This document shows positions 9,428-19,810 of a stretch of DNA of 64,000 nt, one piece after another (positions within the stretch are counted from its first letter, which is position 1; each line of letters starts with the position of its first letter). The notes under the pieces are model-generated. The model saw nothing but the letters and a program-made list of their open reading frames with translations. It searched no databases and was not told the DNA's origin. The translations under genes and the position numbers were made by a program. Origin of the DNA: Nitratireductor pacificus pht-3B. Its GTDB lineage: Bacteria; Pseudomonadota; Alphaproteobacteria; Rhizobiales; Rhizobiaceae. Location: positions 1 to 64,000 of the forward strand of contig NZ_AMRM01000009.1 in NCBI RefSeq assembly GCF_000300335.1. The letters are read 5' to 3'.

Positions 9428-11950
9428 CTACTCGGCGGCGGCGCGCGCCTGGGTCGGCGCGGAGGGGAAGCGGCAGGTCACCGTGGTGCCGCGCCCTTCG
9501 CCCGTTTCGATATCCACCGAGCCGCCATGCAGCTCGACGAAGCTCTTGACGATGGAAAGGCCGAGACCGGCGCCGCGCTTGCGGCCGCCGTTCACGCGCG
9601 GCTCGAAGCGCCTGAAGATCGTCTCGAGCACGTCCGGCGCCATGCCGGGGCCATCGTCATGGACGCGGAACTCCACCGCGTTGTCGCGCCAACGGACGGT
9701 CATCACGATGGTGCTGTTCTCGGGCGCGTAGTTTGCGGCGTTGGACAGCAGGTTGAACAGGACCTGGCGCACGCGGTTCTCGTCTGCGTGGAAGGTCAGC
9801 GCCGCATCGTCCATGTCGATCTCGAGATGGATGTCGTGCTCGCGCAGGCGCTCGGCGATCAGGCCGGCGGCGGTGCTGACCATGTCGCCGACGCGGACCT
9901 CTCCGATCTCCAGCTCCATGATGCCGGCATCGACCGTCGCCAGGTCGAGGATGTCGTTGACGACGGTCAGGAGCACCGAGGAGGACGAGCCGATATGGTC
10001 GAGATAGTCGCGCTGGCGCTGCGTCAGCGGCCCGGTGTCGGGCTGGGTCAGAAGTTCGGTGAAGCCGATGATGTTGGTCAGCGGCGAGCGCAGCTCGTAG
10101 GAGACATGCTGGACGAAATCGTTCTTCAGCTTGTCGGCCTTCTGCAGGGCGTCGTTCTTTTCCTTCAGCGCCCGCTCGACATTGACGCTGTCGGTCACGT
10201 CGACAAAGGTCATCATCACCTGGCCGTTCGGCAGGTGGATCGTCGCATGGCTGAGCACGGTGCCGTTGGCCAGCTCGACCTGACCGTGCTGGTTGCGGCG
10301 CTCGTCGTCGAAGCCGGTGACGGAGGCGACGAAGGCGGCCCAGGGACTGGATTTCGCCAGCGGGTCGCAAACGGCCCGGATGTCGGCGATGTGCGCGCCC
10401 GGCGCGATCAGCATTTCGGGCAGGTTCCACAGGGTCTGGAAGGCCGGATTGGACAGGCGCAGGCGGCCATCGGCGCCGAACACGGCGACGCCCTCGGCCA
10501 GATTGTCCAGCGTCTCGCCCTGGACGCGCATGGCCGCGTTGTAGCGGCTTTCCAGGTCGAGCTTCTCGGTCAGGTTCTCGAACACCCAGGTGACGCCGCC
10601 CCGGGGCTGCGGATTGGCGATGACGCGGATCGTCCGGCCATCGGGCAGGTGCCACCAGTGTTCCTGCGGCTTGACGCCGCGATAGGCCGACAGGAGCGCT
10701 TCCTTCCAGCGCCGCCATTCGGGCTGCTCGGCCAGCGTGCCGTCGCTGCGCAGCCGGTCGAGAAGGAGCGCGTTTTCCGGCGCGCTTTCCAGGAAGGGCG
10801 TGTCGAGATCCCACAGCTTCTGGAACGACTGGTTGAAGAAGCGCAGCTTCTGGCCCTCGTCGAAGATCGCCACCGCCGTGGTGAGCTGGTCGAGCGTCTC
10901 CGCATGGCTCTGCAGCGTGCTCTCGTGCTCGCGGCGGATCGCCTCGATCTCGCTGATGTCCGCCGCGATGCCGGCAGAGCCGCTGGTGCCTGCATAGTCG
11001 GTGACAGCGAAGACGCGGCGCTCGCCGCGCACCACCGCCGACAGGGACTGCTTGTAGACGTCGCTGGCCTCGCGATGCCGGTTCGTGATCTCCTCGCGCG
11101 CCGCGGTGGGCAGGAACTCGCGCCGCTCCGCCGTCACCGCCGCGCTGTCCGCGGCATCCACCGCGCCGGCAAACGCCTTGTTGACCCAGGAGAGCTGTCC
11201 GGCCTTGTCGCGCAGCCAGAACGGCATGTCGAGCGCATCGATCAGGCCGAAAATGTTCTCACGGTCGGCAAGCAGTGCCTGCTGATCGAGCTTCAGCCGC
11301 CCCAGTTCCTGCTGGCTGGCCGACAGCGAGACGAAGCGCAGCGCGGTGTGCTGGGCCGACTTGCGGCCCTGCGCCTCGAGCACCGTTCCCGTGCGGGTCT
11401 CGACGGCGAGGTCGAAGTTCTCGCCAGTCTCGCGCAGGGCTTCCACGGCGCGGTCGATCGCCGACGCCGAGCGCGGCATCAGCCATCGCCCGAACGCCAG
11501 GAAGGCCGAGCGCTCTTCCGGCGCGCCGCTGCCCACTGGCAGATCGCCGACAATGGCCGGGCGGTCGGCCGCGGCACTCCAGACAACGGTACGCTGGTCC
11601 TTCAGATTGAGTAGGGCTTCGGAGCGGCCGAGCGCCCCGCTCAATTCGGCGACGCGCGTGCGAAGCTCCCCGTTCTCCGCCGCGATGCGGGCGCGCTGGC
11701 GGATCAGCCAGATAGCCGAGACGAAGGCGGCGCCCATGATGCCGGCAAAGATGGAAAGCTGGATGACCTCGAGTGTCCCGACGGACAGGTTCGGAGCAAG
11801 CTGCGCGACGGCCTGCGCCGCCGCGGGAAACGGAGTTGCCGCGGTCGTCGCCAGCGCCCAGAGCCACGTCTTCCCCCGAAGGACGCCTGCTTTTCGCTGT
11901 CGGCCCAAAGGGCCAGTAGATCCGCCGTTCAGCGGGTCCAGCCCCGGCAT
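9428..11950 (-). CDS. divL: DivL-type cell-cycle regulator (PAS multidomain tyrosine variant of histidine kinase)
   Basis: An 840-aa membrane protein with two hydrophobic segments near the N terminus (about residues 28-47 and 60-83), at least two PAS domains (AVAIFDEGQKLRFFN and GVAVFGADGRLRLSN), a HisKA-like helix and an HATPase domain (N box LLSNAANYAP, then HDDGPGM and GAGLGLSIVK). The H-box reads HVSYELRSPLT: the phosphoacceptor position is Tyr618 (codon TAC), not His. That substitution defines DivL, which binds DivK~P and modulates the CckA-CtrA relay. The ATG at 11950 has GGAGAAGGA upstream; the upstream TTG at 11983 is less likely. Confidence 0.85.
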   Translation of the reverse strand: MPGLDPLNGGSTGPLGRQRKAGVLRGKTWLWALATTAATPFPAAAQAVAQLAPNLSVGTLEVIQLSIFAGIMGAAFVSAIWLIRQRARIAAENGELRTRVAELSGALGRSEALLNLKDQRTVVWSAAADRPAIVGDLPVGSGAPEERSAFLAFGRWLMPRSASAIDRAVEALRETGENFDLAVETRTGTVLEAQGRKSAQHTALRFVSLSASQQELGRLKLDQQALLADRENIFGLIDALDMPFWLRDKAGQLSWVNKAFAGAVDAADSAAVTAERREFLPTAAREEITNRHREASDVYKQSLSAVVRGERRVFAVTDYAGTSGSAGIAADISEIEAIRREHESTLQSHAETLDQLTTAVAIFDEGQKLRFFNQSFQKLWDLDTPFLESAPENALLLDRLRSDGTLAEQPEWRRWKEALLSAYRGVKPQEHWWHLPDGRTIRVIANPQPRGGVTWVFENLTEKLDLESRYNAAMRVQGETLDNLAEGVAVFGADGRLRLSNPAFQTLWNLPEMLIAPGAHIADIRAVCDPLAKSSPWAAFVASVTGFDDERRNQHGQVELANGTVLSHATIHLPNGQVMMTFVDVTDSVNVERALKEKNDALQKADKLKNDFVQHVSYELRSPLTNIIGFTELLTQPDTGPLTQRQRDYLDHIGSSSSVLLTVVNDILDLATVDAGIMELEIGEVRVGDMVSTAAGLIAERLREHDIHLEIDMDDAALTFHADENRVRQVLFNLLSNAANYAPENSTIVMTVRWRDNAVEFRVHDDGPGMAPDVLETIFRRFEPRVNGGRKRGAGLGLSIVKSFVELHGGSVDIETGEGRGTTVTCRFPSAPTQARAAAE

Positions 11951-12044
11951 GTCTCGTTCCTTCTCCGCCGCATGATCTGGCAAGACCGCCCCTTCATTTC
12001 ACCAGGCAAACGGCCCGGAAGGTCAGCCGCCTCGCGAATCACTT

Positions 12045-12056
12045 CACTGTACAGTG
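12045..12056. promoter_or_regulatory. 12-bp palindrome in the divL upstream region
   Basis: CACTGTACAGTG is a perfect palindrome about 95 nt upstream of the divL start codon, between divL and the ahcY terminator. It has the form of a dimeric regulator operator; the regulator is unknown. Confidence 0.4.
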
Positions 12057-12083
12057 TGGGCGAATCGCCGTGAAGAAGGGGCG

Positions 12084-12130
12084 CCGACAAAAATAATGCC
12101 GGGCCAAAAGTCAATGGCCCGGCATCAATA
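12084..12130 (-). terminator. rho-independent terminator of ahcY
   Basis: A perfect 10-bp stem (ATGCCGGGCC at 12096-12105, GGCCCGGCAT at 12116-12125) with a 10-nt loop. On the minus strand it is followed by TATTTTTG. It lies about 25 nt after the ahcY stop. Confidence 0.9.
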
Positions 12131-12153
12131 TATTGTGGCTTGGTTAAGCTGGA

Positions 12154-13554
12154 TCAGTATCTGTAGTGTTCTGGCTTGAAGGGGCCCTGCGGCGTGACGC
12201 CGATATAGTCGGCCTGCTCCTGCGAAAGCGCGGTCAGCCTGGCGCCCAGCTTGTCGAGGTGCAGGCGGGCGACCTTCTCGTCCAGATGCTTCGGCAGCAC
12301 ATAGACCTCGTTCTGGTACTTCACACCGCGCACGAACAGCTCGATCTGCGCCAGCACCTGGTTGGTGAAGGAGGCCGACATGACGAAGCTCGGATGACCG
12401 GTGGCGTTGCCGAGGTTGAGGAGGCGGCCTTCGGACAGGAGAAGCATGCGCTTGCTGTCCGGGAAGGTGATCATGTCCACCTGCGGCTTGACGTTGGTCC
12501 ATTTCAGGTTGCGCAGCGCCGCAACCTGGATCTCGTTGTCGAAATGGCCGATGTTGCCGACGATCACCATGTCCTTCATCTTGCGCATGTGATCGAGGGT
12601 GATGACGTCCTTGTTGCCGGTCGTCGTGATGACGATGTCGGCGGTGGGTGCCGCCTCGTCGAGCGTGACGACCTCGAAGCCGTCCATCGCCGCCTGAAGG
12701 GCGCAGATCGGATCGACCTCGGTGACCTTCACCCGGGCGCCGGCGCCGGCCAGCGACTGGGCCGAGCCCTTGCCGACATCGCCGTAGCCGCAGACGACAG
12801 CAACCTTGCCGGCCATCATCACGTCGGTCGCCCGGCGGATGCCGTCGACCAGCGATTCCTTGCAGCCGTACTTGTTGTCGAACTTCGACTTGGTGACGGA
12901 ATCGTTGACGTTGATCGCGGGGAAGGGCAGCAGGCCCTTCTTCTGGAGCTGGTAGAGGCGGTTGACGCCCGTGGTCGTCTCCTCGGTGACGCCCTTGATG
13001 GCTTCCTTCTGGCGGGTGAAGAAGCCCGGCGTCGCAGCCATGCGCTTCTTGATCTGCGCGAAGAGGATCTCCTCTTCCTCGCTGCCCGGTTTCGAGAGGA
13101 CGTCCTCGCCGGCTTCGGCGCGCGCGCCGATGATGATGTACATCGTGGCGTCGCTGCCATCGTCGAGGATCATGTTGGACGGCTGGCCGTCGGCCCACTG
13201 GAAGATCTGGTCCGTGTAGGCCCAGTACTCCTCAAGCGTTTCGCCCTTGATGGCGAAGACCGGCGTCCCGCCGGCGGCGATCGCGGCGGCAGCGTGGTCC
13301 TGGGTCGAGAAGATGTTGCAGGAGGCCCAGCGCACCTCGGCGCCGAGCGCCTTCAGGGTCTCGATCAGGACGGCGGTCTGGATCGTCATGTGCAGGGAGC
13401 CGGAGATGCGCGCACCCTTCAACGGCTTGTCGGCACCGAACTCCTCGCGGCAGGCCATCAGGCCCGGCATCTCGGTTTCGGCGATCTCGATCTCCTTGCG
13501 GCCCCAGTCGGCCAATGCGATGTCGGCGACCACATAGTCCTTGTCAGCGCTCAT
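12154..13554 (-). CDS. ahcY: adenosylhomocysteinase (S-adenosyl-L-homocysteine hydrolase)
   Basis: NAD-dependent cytosolic enzyme that reversibly splits S-adenosylhomocysteine to adenosine and homocysteine, relieving product inhibition of methyltransferases. Visible signatures are [31 protein letters not shown], the NAD-binding [16 protein letters not shown] and the C-terminal [10 protein letters not shown]...YRY. From the ATG at 13554 the product is 466 aa, the usual rhizobial length, and GGAG lies 9 nt upstream. An in-frame ATG at 13575 is the alternative. It stands alone with its own terminator and a palindromic operator candidate about 100 nt upstream. Confidence 0.96.
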   Translation of the reverse strand: MSADKDYVVADIALADWGRKEIEIAETEMPGLMACREEFGADKPLKGARISGSLHMTIQTAVLIETLKALGAEVRWASCNIFSTQDHAAAAIAAGGTPVFAIKGETLEEYWAYTDQIFQWADGQPSNMILDDGSDATMYIIIGARAEAGEDVLSKPGSEEEEILFAQIKKRMAATPGFFTRQKEAIKGVTEETTTGVNRLYQLQKKGLLPFPAINVNDSVTKSKFDNKYGCKESLVDGIRRATDVMMAGKVAVVCGYGDVGKGSAQSLAGAGARVKVTEVDPICALQAAMDGFEVVTLDEAAPTADIVITTTGNKDVITLDHMRKMKDMVIVGNIGHFDNEIQVAALRNLKWTNVKPQVDMITFPDSKRMLLLSEGRLLNLGNATGHPSFVMSASFTNQVLAQIELFVRGVKYQNEVYVLPKHLDEKVARLHLDKLGARLTALSQEQADYIGVTPQGPFKPEHYRY

Positions 13555-13656
13555 CAGCGTAAACTCCGATTTCATGATAATGGCGGGCTTCCGGCGAACG
13601 CACGGGCCCGAATGCTGCGCCCTGCCTACCAGATCGCAACCCATGCGACAATCCAT

Positions 13657-13672
13657 ATAAAGAAATCTTTAT
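13657..13672. promoter_or_regulatory. candidate SahR/methionine-type operator upstream of ahcY
   Basis: ATAAAGAAATCTTTAT has perfect 7-bp arms (ATAAAGA/TCTTTAT) around a 2-nt centre, about 100 nt before the ahcY ATG. It resembles the ATAAAG...CTTTAT sites attributed to the ArsR-family regulator SahR, which controls SAH recycling in proteobacteria. That identification is from memory of the motif and is inference. Confidence 0.5.
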
Positions 13673-13683
13673 TCGTGCATGTC

Positions 13684-13722
13684 TCTACGGCGCCTCGCGT
13701 CCTTCCGGACGCATAGAGGACG
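13684..13722. repeat. degenerate copy of the left part of the 106-bp intergenic repeat
   Basis: It contains the hairpin GCGTCC-TTCC-GGACGC flanked by CTAC and AGAGGACG, matching the layout of the left half of the repeat at 19811-19916. Confidence 0.5.
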
Positions 13723-13734
13723 ACCCAAATCGCT

Positions 13735-13790
13735 GATGGAGCATCGGAGTGACCGAAAACCGGCTTCCCCTTTTCGATCCGCTGCCCTGG
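13735..13790. repeat. dispersed hairpin repeat (GAGCATCGGA family), copy 1
   Basis: It aligns along its length, in reverse complement, with 35101-35158: GATGGAGCATCGGA at one end, ACCGAAAACCGG in the middle, CCCTGG at the other. This copy has decayed arms. It sits between the end of the HPr gene and the ahcY promoter region and may act as a weak terminator. Confidence 0.6.
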
Positions 13791-13797
13791 CGCGCGC

Positions 13798-14118
13798 TCA
13801 GACCTCTTCGCCGAAGCGCGCGGCGATCAGCGCGCCCAGCGCATCGAGCACTGCCTCGGCCTGCGGCCCCTCGGCCCGGACAAGAATGCTGCAGCCGGGG
13901 CTGGCGGCCAGCATCATCAGGCCCATGATGGAGGTGCCTCCGACGGTGATGCCGTCCTTCTCGACCGCGACGTCCGCATCGTGCGCATCGACGGTCTGCA
14001 CGAACTTTGCCGAGGCACGGGCATGCAGGCCGCGCTGGTTGACGATGGTGAAGCTCCGGCTGACCACCCTGGCGGCGTTCGGCTTTGCGTTCTGCTTCTC
14101 GGTGGAAACGCCGCTCAT
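13798..14118 (-). CDS. ptsH: HPr family phosphocarrier protein of the nitrogen-related PTS
   Basis: A 106-aa HPr with an N-terminal extension of about 15 residues. The phosphorylation site is His32 in NQRGLHARASAKF, and the regulatory-serine region reads TSIMGLMMLAAS. It passes phosphate from an EI (not in this window) to the EIIA encoded just upstream, and is a likely substrate of HprK. Its ATG overlaps the EIIA stop codon (ATGA), indicating translational coupling. Such rhizobial systems regulate rather than transport sugar, because no EIIB/C is present. Confidence 0.93.
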   Translation of the reverse strand: MSGVSTEKQNAKPNAARVVSRSFTIVNQRGLHARASAKFVQTVDAHDADVAVEKDGITVGGTSIMGLMMLAASPGCSILVRAEGPQAEAVLDALGALIAARFGEEV

Positions 14119-14516
14119 TTGCCGGACAGCACCTGGCTGGCGACGTTGATGTACTTGCGGCCGGCGGCCTGCGCCTCCTCGAGGGCCTGCGCCATGTCGT
14201 CGGTGACGCGGGCGGAGGAGAGCTTGATCAGCATCGGCAGGTTCATGCCGGCGATCACCTCGACGCGGCCGGCGTCCATCACCGAGATGGCGAGGTTGGA
14301 GGGCGTGCCGCCGAACATGTCGGTCAGGATGATGACGCCGGCGCCCGTATCGGCGCGCGCGACCGCATCGACGATGTCGCGGCGGCGCTGCTCCATGTCG
14401 TCCTCTGCGCCGATGGAGACGGTCTCCATGTTTTCCTGATGGCCCACCACATGTTCAACGGCGTGGCGGAATTCCTCGGCCAGCTGGCCGTGCGTGACCA
14501 TGACAAGCCCGATCAT
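14115..14516 (-). CDS. manX: PTS system mannose-family EIIA component
   Basis: A 133-aa IIA(Man)-type domain with the phosphorylated His9 in VMVTHGQLAEEF and the family motif LTDMFGGTPSNLA near residue 70. No membrane EII partners are nearby, so a regulatory role is likely. In the hprK-manX-ptsH arrangement it probably takes phosphate from HPr. It starts at 14516, about 290 nt after hprK, and is coupled to HPr by a 4-nt overlap. Confidence 0.92.
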   Translation of the reverse strand: MIGLVMVTHGQLAEEFRHAVEHVVGHQENMETVSIGAEDDMEQRRRDIVDAVARADTGAGVIILTDMFGGTPSNLAISVMDAGRVEVIAGMNLPMLIKLSSARVTDDMAQALEEAQAAGRKYINVASQVLSGK

Positions 14517-14810
14517 CGGCGCGTCATCCGGCCGACGTCGCTGCTATGCGAAACTGTGCTCGAGGCTGTCACACTGTCACTCCATCCGAATGGCATCCGC
14601 GGCAGGACCGCGTATCCGGTTACCCGTTGTTCAAGCGCGGTTCCCGTCATCAGCCCCCTTGCGGGTTCCGTGACGGCCGCGCCCGGGACAGCGATCCGGT
14701 TCACACAACACACGGATGCCGCCCACGACTGCCTCACGACAAGAGCGCTATCTTGTCAACGCACAAGCCGTTGACAAGCCCAAAACTGCGGCGATTCGCC
14801 TAAATTGTGT
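14517..14810. promoter_or_regulatory. hprK-EIIA intergenic region with a 9-bp inverted repeat
   Basis: About 290 nt without a convincing gene on either strand. It holds the inverted repeat CTTGTCAAC (14752-14760) / GTTGACAAG (14770-14778), whose minus-strand reading contains a TTGACA element. It may carry a promoter for the EIIA-HPr pair or an attenuating structure after hprK. I see no clear -10 element. Confidence 0.35.
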
Positions 14811-15269
14811 TCAGCGGGTGACGTGTTTGCCGTCGAACGGGGGCAAACCGAGACAGGCGGCGACGGCCTGCACCGCACCGCGCGCCGACCGCGCCGGCAG
14901 GTCCAGGCACGGCAGGACGACCCCTTCGCAGGCGATCGTCCGCTGATCGTGAACGCGTGGCGCGTGACCGGGATCGACCAGCCGAATCACCAGGTCGATC
15001 ACCGCCGCGGGAACGTGTTCGATGGAGGCGGGTCCGAAACCGCGTGCCTCGGCCAGCCCGCCGATGGTCCCCGGCGCACGGGCAACCAGCCTGCCGTTAT
15101 GGGCGGCGAGGAAAACCTGGTCGTCGGACACGAGGCGCGCGAACAGGCCGGCGGCCGAGAAGGCGGCGATCAGCTCCAGAGCCAGCATCGTCTTGCCGGC
15201 GCCCGACGCGCCCTCGATGACGATGCCGCTGTCGGCAAGGACAAGCGCCGTCGCGTGGCGATTGCGCAT
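14811..15269 (-). CDS. hprK: HPr kinase/phosphorylase, short alphaproteobacterial form
   Basis: A 152-aa protein consisting only of the catalytic domain: P-loop GASGAGKTMLAL near residue 20, then DDQVFL and the RGFG segment. The N-terminal domain of Firmicutes HprK is absent, as is usual in alphaproteobacteria. It phosphorylates HPr on a serine and so links the PTS to the ChvG/ChvI system encoded just upstream. It begins 6 nt after the chvG stop. Confidence 0.92.
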   Translation of the reverse strand: MRNRHATALVLADSGIVIEGASGAGKTMLALELIAAFSAAGLFARLVSDDQVFLAAHNGRLVARAPGTIGGLAEARGFGPASIEHVPAAVIDLVIRLVDPGHAPRVHDQRTIACEGVVLPCLDLPARSARGAVQAVAACLGLPPFDGKHVTR

Positions 15270-15275
15270 CCGCCG

Positions 15276-17057
15276 TCAGCCCTCCGCCGGCAGGGTCACG
15301 GTGAAGCGCGCGCCCCTGATATCGCCCGGCTTGGCGCCGACGATGTTCTCCGCGGTCAGCGTTCCGCCATGCGCTTCGACGATCTGGCGGCTGATCGACA
15401 GGCCGAGGCCGGAGTTCTGGCCGAAGGCCTCGCCCGCCGGCCGGTCGGTATAGAAGCGCTCGAAGATGCGGTCGATGTTCTCGACGCGGATGCCAGGGCC
15501 GTTGTCCTCCACGGTGATGAGGATCCGCCGGCCGGCGCGCGAAAGCACGACGGCGATGCGGCCCGTTCCCTCGGGCACGAAGGAGCGGGCGTTCTCGATC
15601 AGATTGGTGATGACCTGGCCGAGCCGCAGGTCGTGTCCCTGGATGAAGAAGCCCCTGCCGCCGGCGCCCTGCGGCGCCCGCGCCTCGAAGGTGATCTTCG
15701 CCGGCTTCTTCGCCGAGCCGGCCTCCACCGTCGCGCGAATCAGCTCGCCGACGAACTTCTCCAGGTCGATCCGCTCCGCGTCCTCCCGCGACAGTTCGGC
15801 GTCGAGGCGCGAGGCATCCGAGATGTCGCTGATCAGCCGGTCCAGACGGCGCACATCGTGCTGGATGATCTCCAGCAGGCGGTCGCGCGAGCGCTGGTCC
15901 TTGGCAAGCGGCAGGGTCTCGACGGCGCTGCCGAGCGAGGTCAGCGGGTTCTTCAGCTCATGGGCCACGTCGGCGGCAAAGCTCTCGATGGCGTCGATGC
16001 GCGCATAGAGCGCCTTGGTCATGTCGCGCAGCGCCGCGGACAGATTGCCGATCTCGTCCTGGCGGTGCGAGAAATCGGGGATCTCCTCGCGCGAGCGCGC
16101 GCCGCGGCGCACCCGGACGGCAGCCGCGGAAAGCCGGCGCAGCGGATTGGCGATGGTCGATGCGAGCAGAAGGGAGAGGATCGCGGTGACCAGGGCCGCG
16201 ACGACGAAGACGCGCAGGATCGCCTTGCGCTCGGCGGCGACGATCTTGTCGATGTCGCCGCCCTGGGTCGACAGGAGCAGCACGCCGAGCACCGCGCGGA
16301 AACGCTGGATCGGCACGGCGACCGAGACGATCTGCTCGCCCTGCTCGCTGAGGCGGACGACCTTGGTGGTGGTGCCGGTCAGGGCGGTCATCACCTCGGG
16401 ATAGGCGATCCCGTTGCCGCCGGGCTGTTCGCGGTAGATCGGCAGGTCCGTGCGGCGGAAAAGCCCGCGCGCCCTCTGCCAGATGCGCTCGAAGAGGTTC
16501 GGCTCCTCCTCCTCGATGGCCGGCAGCTGATAGCGCAGGACCTGGCCGAGATACTGGGAATCGAGCAGCAGATTGGCATCGGGATCGTAGATGCGCGCGC
16601 GGGTGCGGGTCTGCGGGATGAGCCGCCGGAGCAGCGGCGCGACACGCTCGGGGTTGATCGGGAATTCGAGGCTCTCGAGCTGGTCGGCGCGCGGCGGCAG
16701 GCTCTCGCCGGCCTGCAGCTCCAGGAGCTTGTCCGGATCGACGAGGATCGAATCGGTCTCGACCTCGGCGGAACTGGCGATGGCGCCGGCGATGATCTCG
16801 CCCTGGGTCATCAGGCTTTCGACGCGGGCGTTGATCAGCTCCTCACGGAATTCGTTCAGATAGAGAACGCCGACCACCAGCACGCCGAGCGCCGCCAGGT
16901 TCAGGAACAGGATGCGGCGCGTCAGGCTGGAAAAGACGTAGTGGCCGAGCAGACGCCGCAGCGGCACGGCAAGCCGGCCGAACGGAGCCTTTCCGCCCGG
17001 GCGTGTGGCCTTCAGCGGCCGCGCTTCCGTCTTTTCCGTGTCTGCCTTCATCGCCAC
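15276..17057 (-). CDS. chvG: two-component sensor histidine kinase ChvG (ExoS/BvrS)
   Basis: A 593-aa inner-membrane kinase. TM segments at about residues 47-69 and 280-304 bracket a periplasmic sensor region of about 210 residues, followed by HAMP, HisKA (DVAHELKNPLTSL, His366) and HATPase (LIENARSF, DNGPGI, SGLGLSIS). In rhizobia and Brucella it senses acid or envelope stress and phosphorylates ChvI. The GTG at 17057 and the ATG at 17051 are both possible starts, neither with a strong Shine-Dalgarno. It lies 56 nt downstream of chvI and runs into hprK. Confidence 0.94.
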   Translation of the reverse strand: MAMKADTEKTEARPLKATRPGGKAPFGRLAVPLRRLLGHYVFSSLTRRILFLNLAALGVLVVGVLYLNEFREELINARVESLMTQGEIIAGAIASSAEVETDSILVDPDKLLELQAGESLPPRADQLESLEFPINPERVAPLLRRLIPQTRTRARIYDPDANLLLDSQYLGQVLRYQLPAIEEEEPNLFERIWQRARGLFRRTDLPIYREQPGGNGIAYPEVMTALTGTTTKVVRLSEQGEQIVSVAVPIQRFRAVLGVLLLSTQGGDIDKIVAAERKAILRVFVVAALVTAILSLLLASTIANPLRRLSAAAVRVRRGARSREEIPDFSHRQDEIGNLSAALRDMTKALYARIDAIESFAADVAHELKNPLTSLGSAVETLPLAKDQRSRDRLLEIIQHDVRRLDRLISDISDASRLDAELSREDAERIDLEKFVGELIRATVEAGSAKKPAKITFEARAPQGAGGRGFFIQGHDLRLGQVITNLIENARSFVPEGTGRIAVVLSRAGRRILITVEDNGPGIRVENIDRIFERFYTDRPAGEAFGQNSGLGLSISRQIVEAHGGTLTAENIVGAKPGDIRGARFTVTLPAEG

Positions 17058-17113
17058 CGTCTTGCCCGGACTGTCAGGCCGCCGGCAACCGCTTCCGCCC
17101 CGCCGGCAGGAAC

Positions 17114-17815
17114 TCAGATCTCGCGGAAGCGGTAACCCACGCCGTAGAGCGTTTCGATCATGTCGAACTCGACGTCAACCGACTTGAACTTCTTGCGCAG
17201 CCGCTTGATGTGGCTGTCGATGGTGCGGTCGTCCACATAGACCTGTTCGTCATAGGCCGAATCCATCAGCGCGTCGCGGCTCTTGACCACGCCGGGCCGC
17301 TGCGCCAGCGAATGCAGGATCAGGAACTCGGTCACGGTCAGCGTCACCGGCTCGCCCTTCCAGGTGCAGGTGTGGCGCTCCTGGTCCATGACGAGCTGGC
17401 CGCGCTCAAGCGATCGCGACTGCTTGCCCGGCGCCTTGGCGGCCAGTTCCCGCGTGCTGGCGCGGCGCAGGACAGCGCGCACCCGCTCGACCAGCAGGCG
17501 CTGCGAGAAGGGTTTGCGGACGAAATCGTCGGCGCCCATCTTCAGGCCGAACAGCTCGTCGATCTCGTCATCCTTCGAGGTCAGGAAGATCACCGGCACG
17601 TCGCTCTTCTGGCGCAGGCGGCGCAGCAGCTCCATGCCGTCCATGCGCGGCATCTTGATGTCGAGAATGGCCAGATTGGGCGGCCGCGCGCCAAGACCTT
17701 CCAGAGCCGAAACCCCGTCCGTATAAGTCTCGACGCGGTATCCCTCCGCCTCCAGCGCAATGGACACGGATGTCAGAATGTTGCGGTCGTCGTCGACAAG
17801 CGCGATCGTTGCCAT
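17114..17815 (-). CDS. chvI: response regulator ChvI (BvrR), OmpR family
   Basis: A 233-aa receiver plus winged-helix regulator. It starts [10 protein letters not shown]; the phosphoacceptor is Asp52 in [11 protein letters not shown], with Lys in FVRKPF. The C-terminal DNA-binding part contains [18 protein letters not shown] and LYGVGYRF. The ATG at 17815 has GGAG 9 nt upstream and matches known ChvI lengths; an ATG at 17833 is also possible. It heads the chvI-chvG-hprK-manX-ptsH run and faces pckA across a 300-nt divergent region. Confidence 0.95.
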   Translation of the reverse strand: MATIALVDDDRNILTSVSIALEAEGYRVETYTDGVSALEGLGARPPNLAILDIKMPRMDGMELLRRLRQKSDVPVIFLTSKDDEIDELFGLKMGADDFVRKPFSQRLLVERVRAVLRRASTRELAAKAPGKQSRSLERGQLVMDQERHTCTWKGEPVTLTVTEFLILHSLAQRPGVVKSRDALMDSAYDEQVYVDDRTIDSHIKRLRKKFKSVDVEFDMIETLYGVGYRFREI

Positions 17816-17988
17816 CTCAAGCGGCTCCCTCATGGGCGTTTCGTCCCTCTCTGCATCGATGGGTGCGCAGATGCAGGACAAATTGGGTACAAAATGTGGC
17901 ACAGAACACGGGCTGTGTCACACCACCGCAGCCGACGGCGCACAGGCGCTGGCCGATACACCTAAAAGTTGCCCACAGGCATTCAGTG

Positions 17989-18033
17989 GATTTAAACGAT
18001 TTAGACGATTTTAAAATCTTTAAATCGATTAAT
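17989..18033. promoter_or_regulatory. AT-rich tandem 9-bp repeats in the chvI/pckA divergent promoter
   Basis: Three consecutive 9-mers (GATTTAAAC, GATTTAGAC, GATTTTAAA) are followed by ATCTTTAAATCGATTAAT, which contains the 12-bp palindrome GATTTTAAAATC. This AT-rich block stands out in a GC-rich background about 100 nt before pckA. It probably carries pckA promoter or operator elements. No factor can be assigned from sequence alone. Confidence 0.55.
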
Positions 18034-18115
18034 GGTTTGAAATCCCTCGGTTATTTGTGTTTTCACCTTTGACCGCCCGCGCAGACGGGCATCTCTAGGG
18101 ATTCTGGTGAACAGT

Positions 18116-19726
<1,611 letters not shown>

Positions 19727-19765
19727 ACGGAACTTGCACATAAGCGCATCCATGCGCATCTTCGG

Positions 19766-19790
19766 GCCCGGCGGAAACGCCGGGCTTTTC
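19766..19790 (+). terminator. rho-independent terminator of pckA
   Basis: Stem GCCCGGCG (19766-19773) / CGCCGGGC (19778-19785) with a GAAA tetraloop, followed by TTTTC. It lies 40 nt after the pckA stop. Confidence 0.88.
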
Positions 19791-19810
19791 GTTGCCCGGT
19801 CGGGAAACAC

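Noticed and set aside
14513-14774. Small open frames on both strands in the hprK-EIIA gap.
   Set aside because: No ribosome-binding site, no recognisable composition or motif, and they overlap the inverted repeat.
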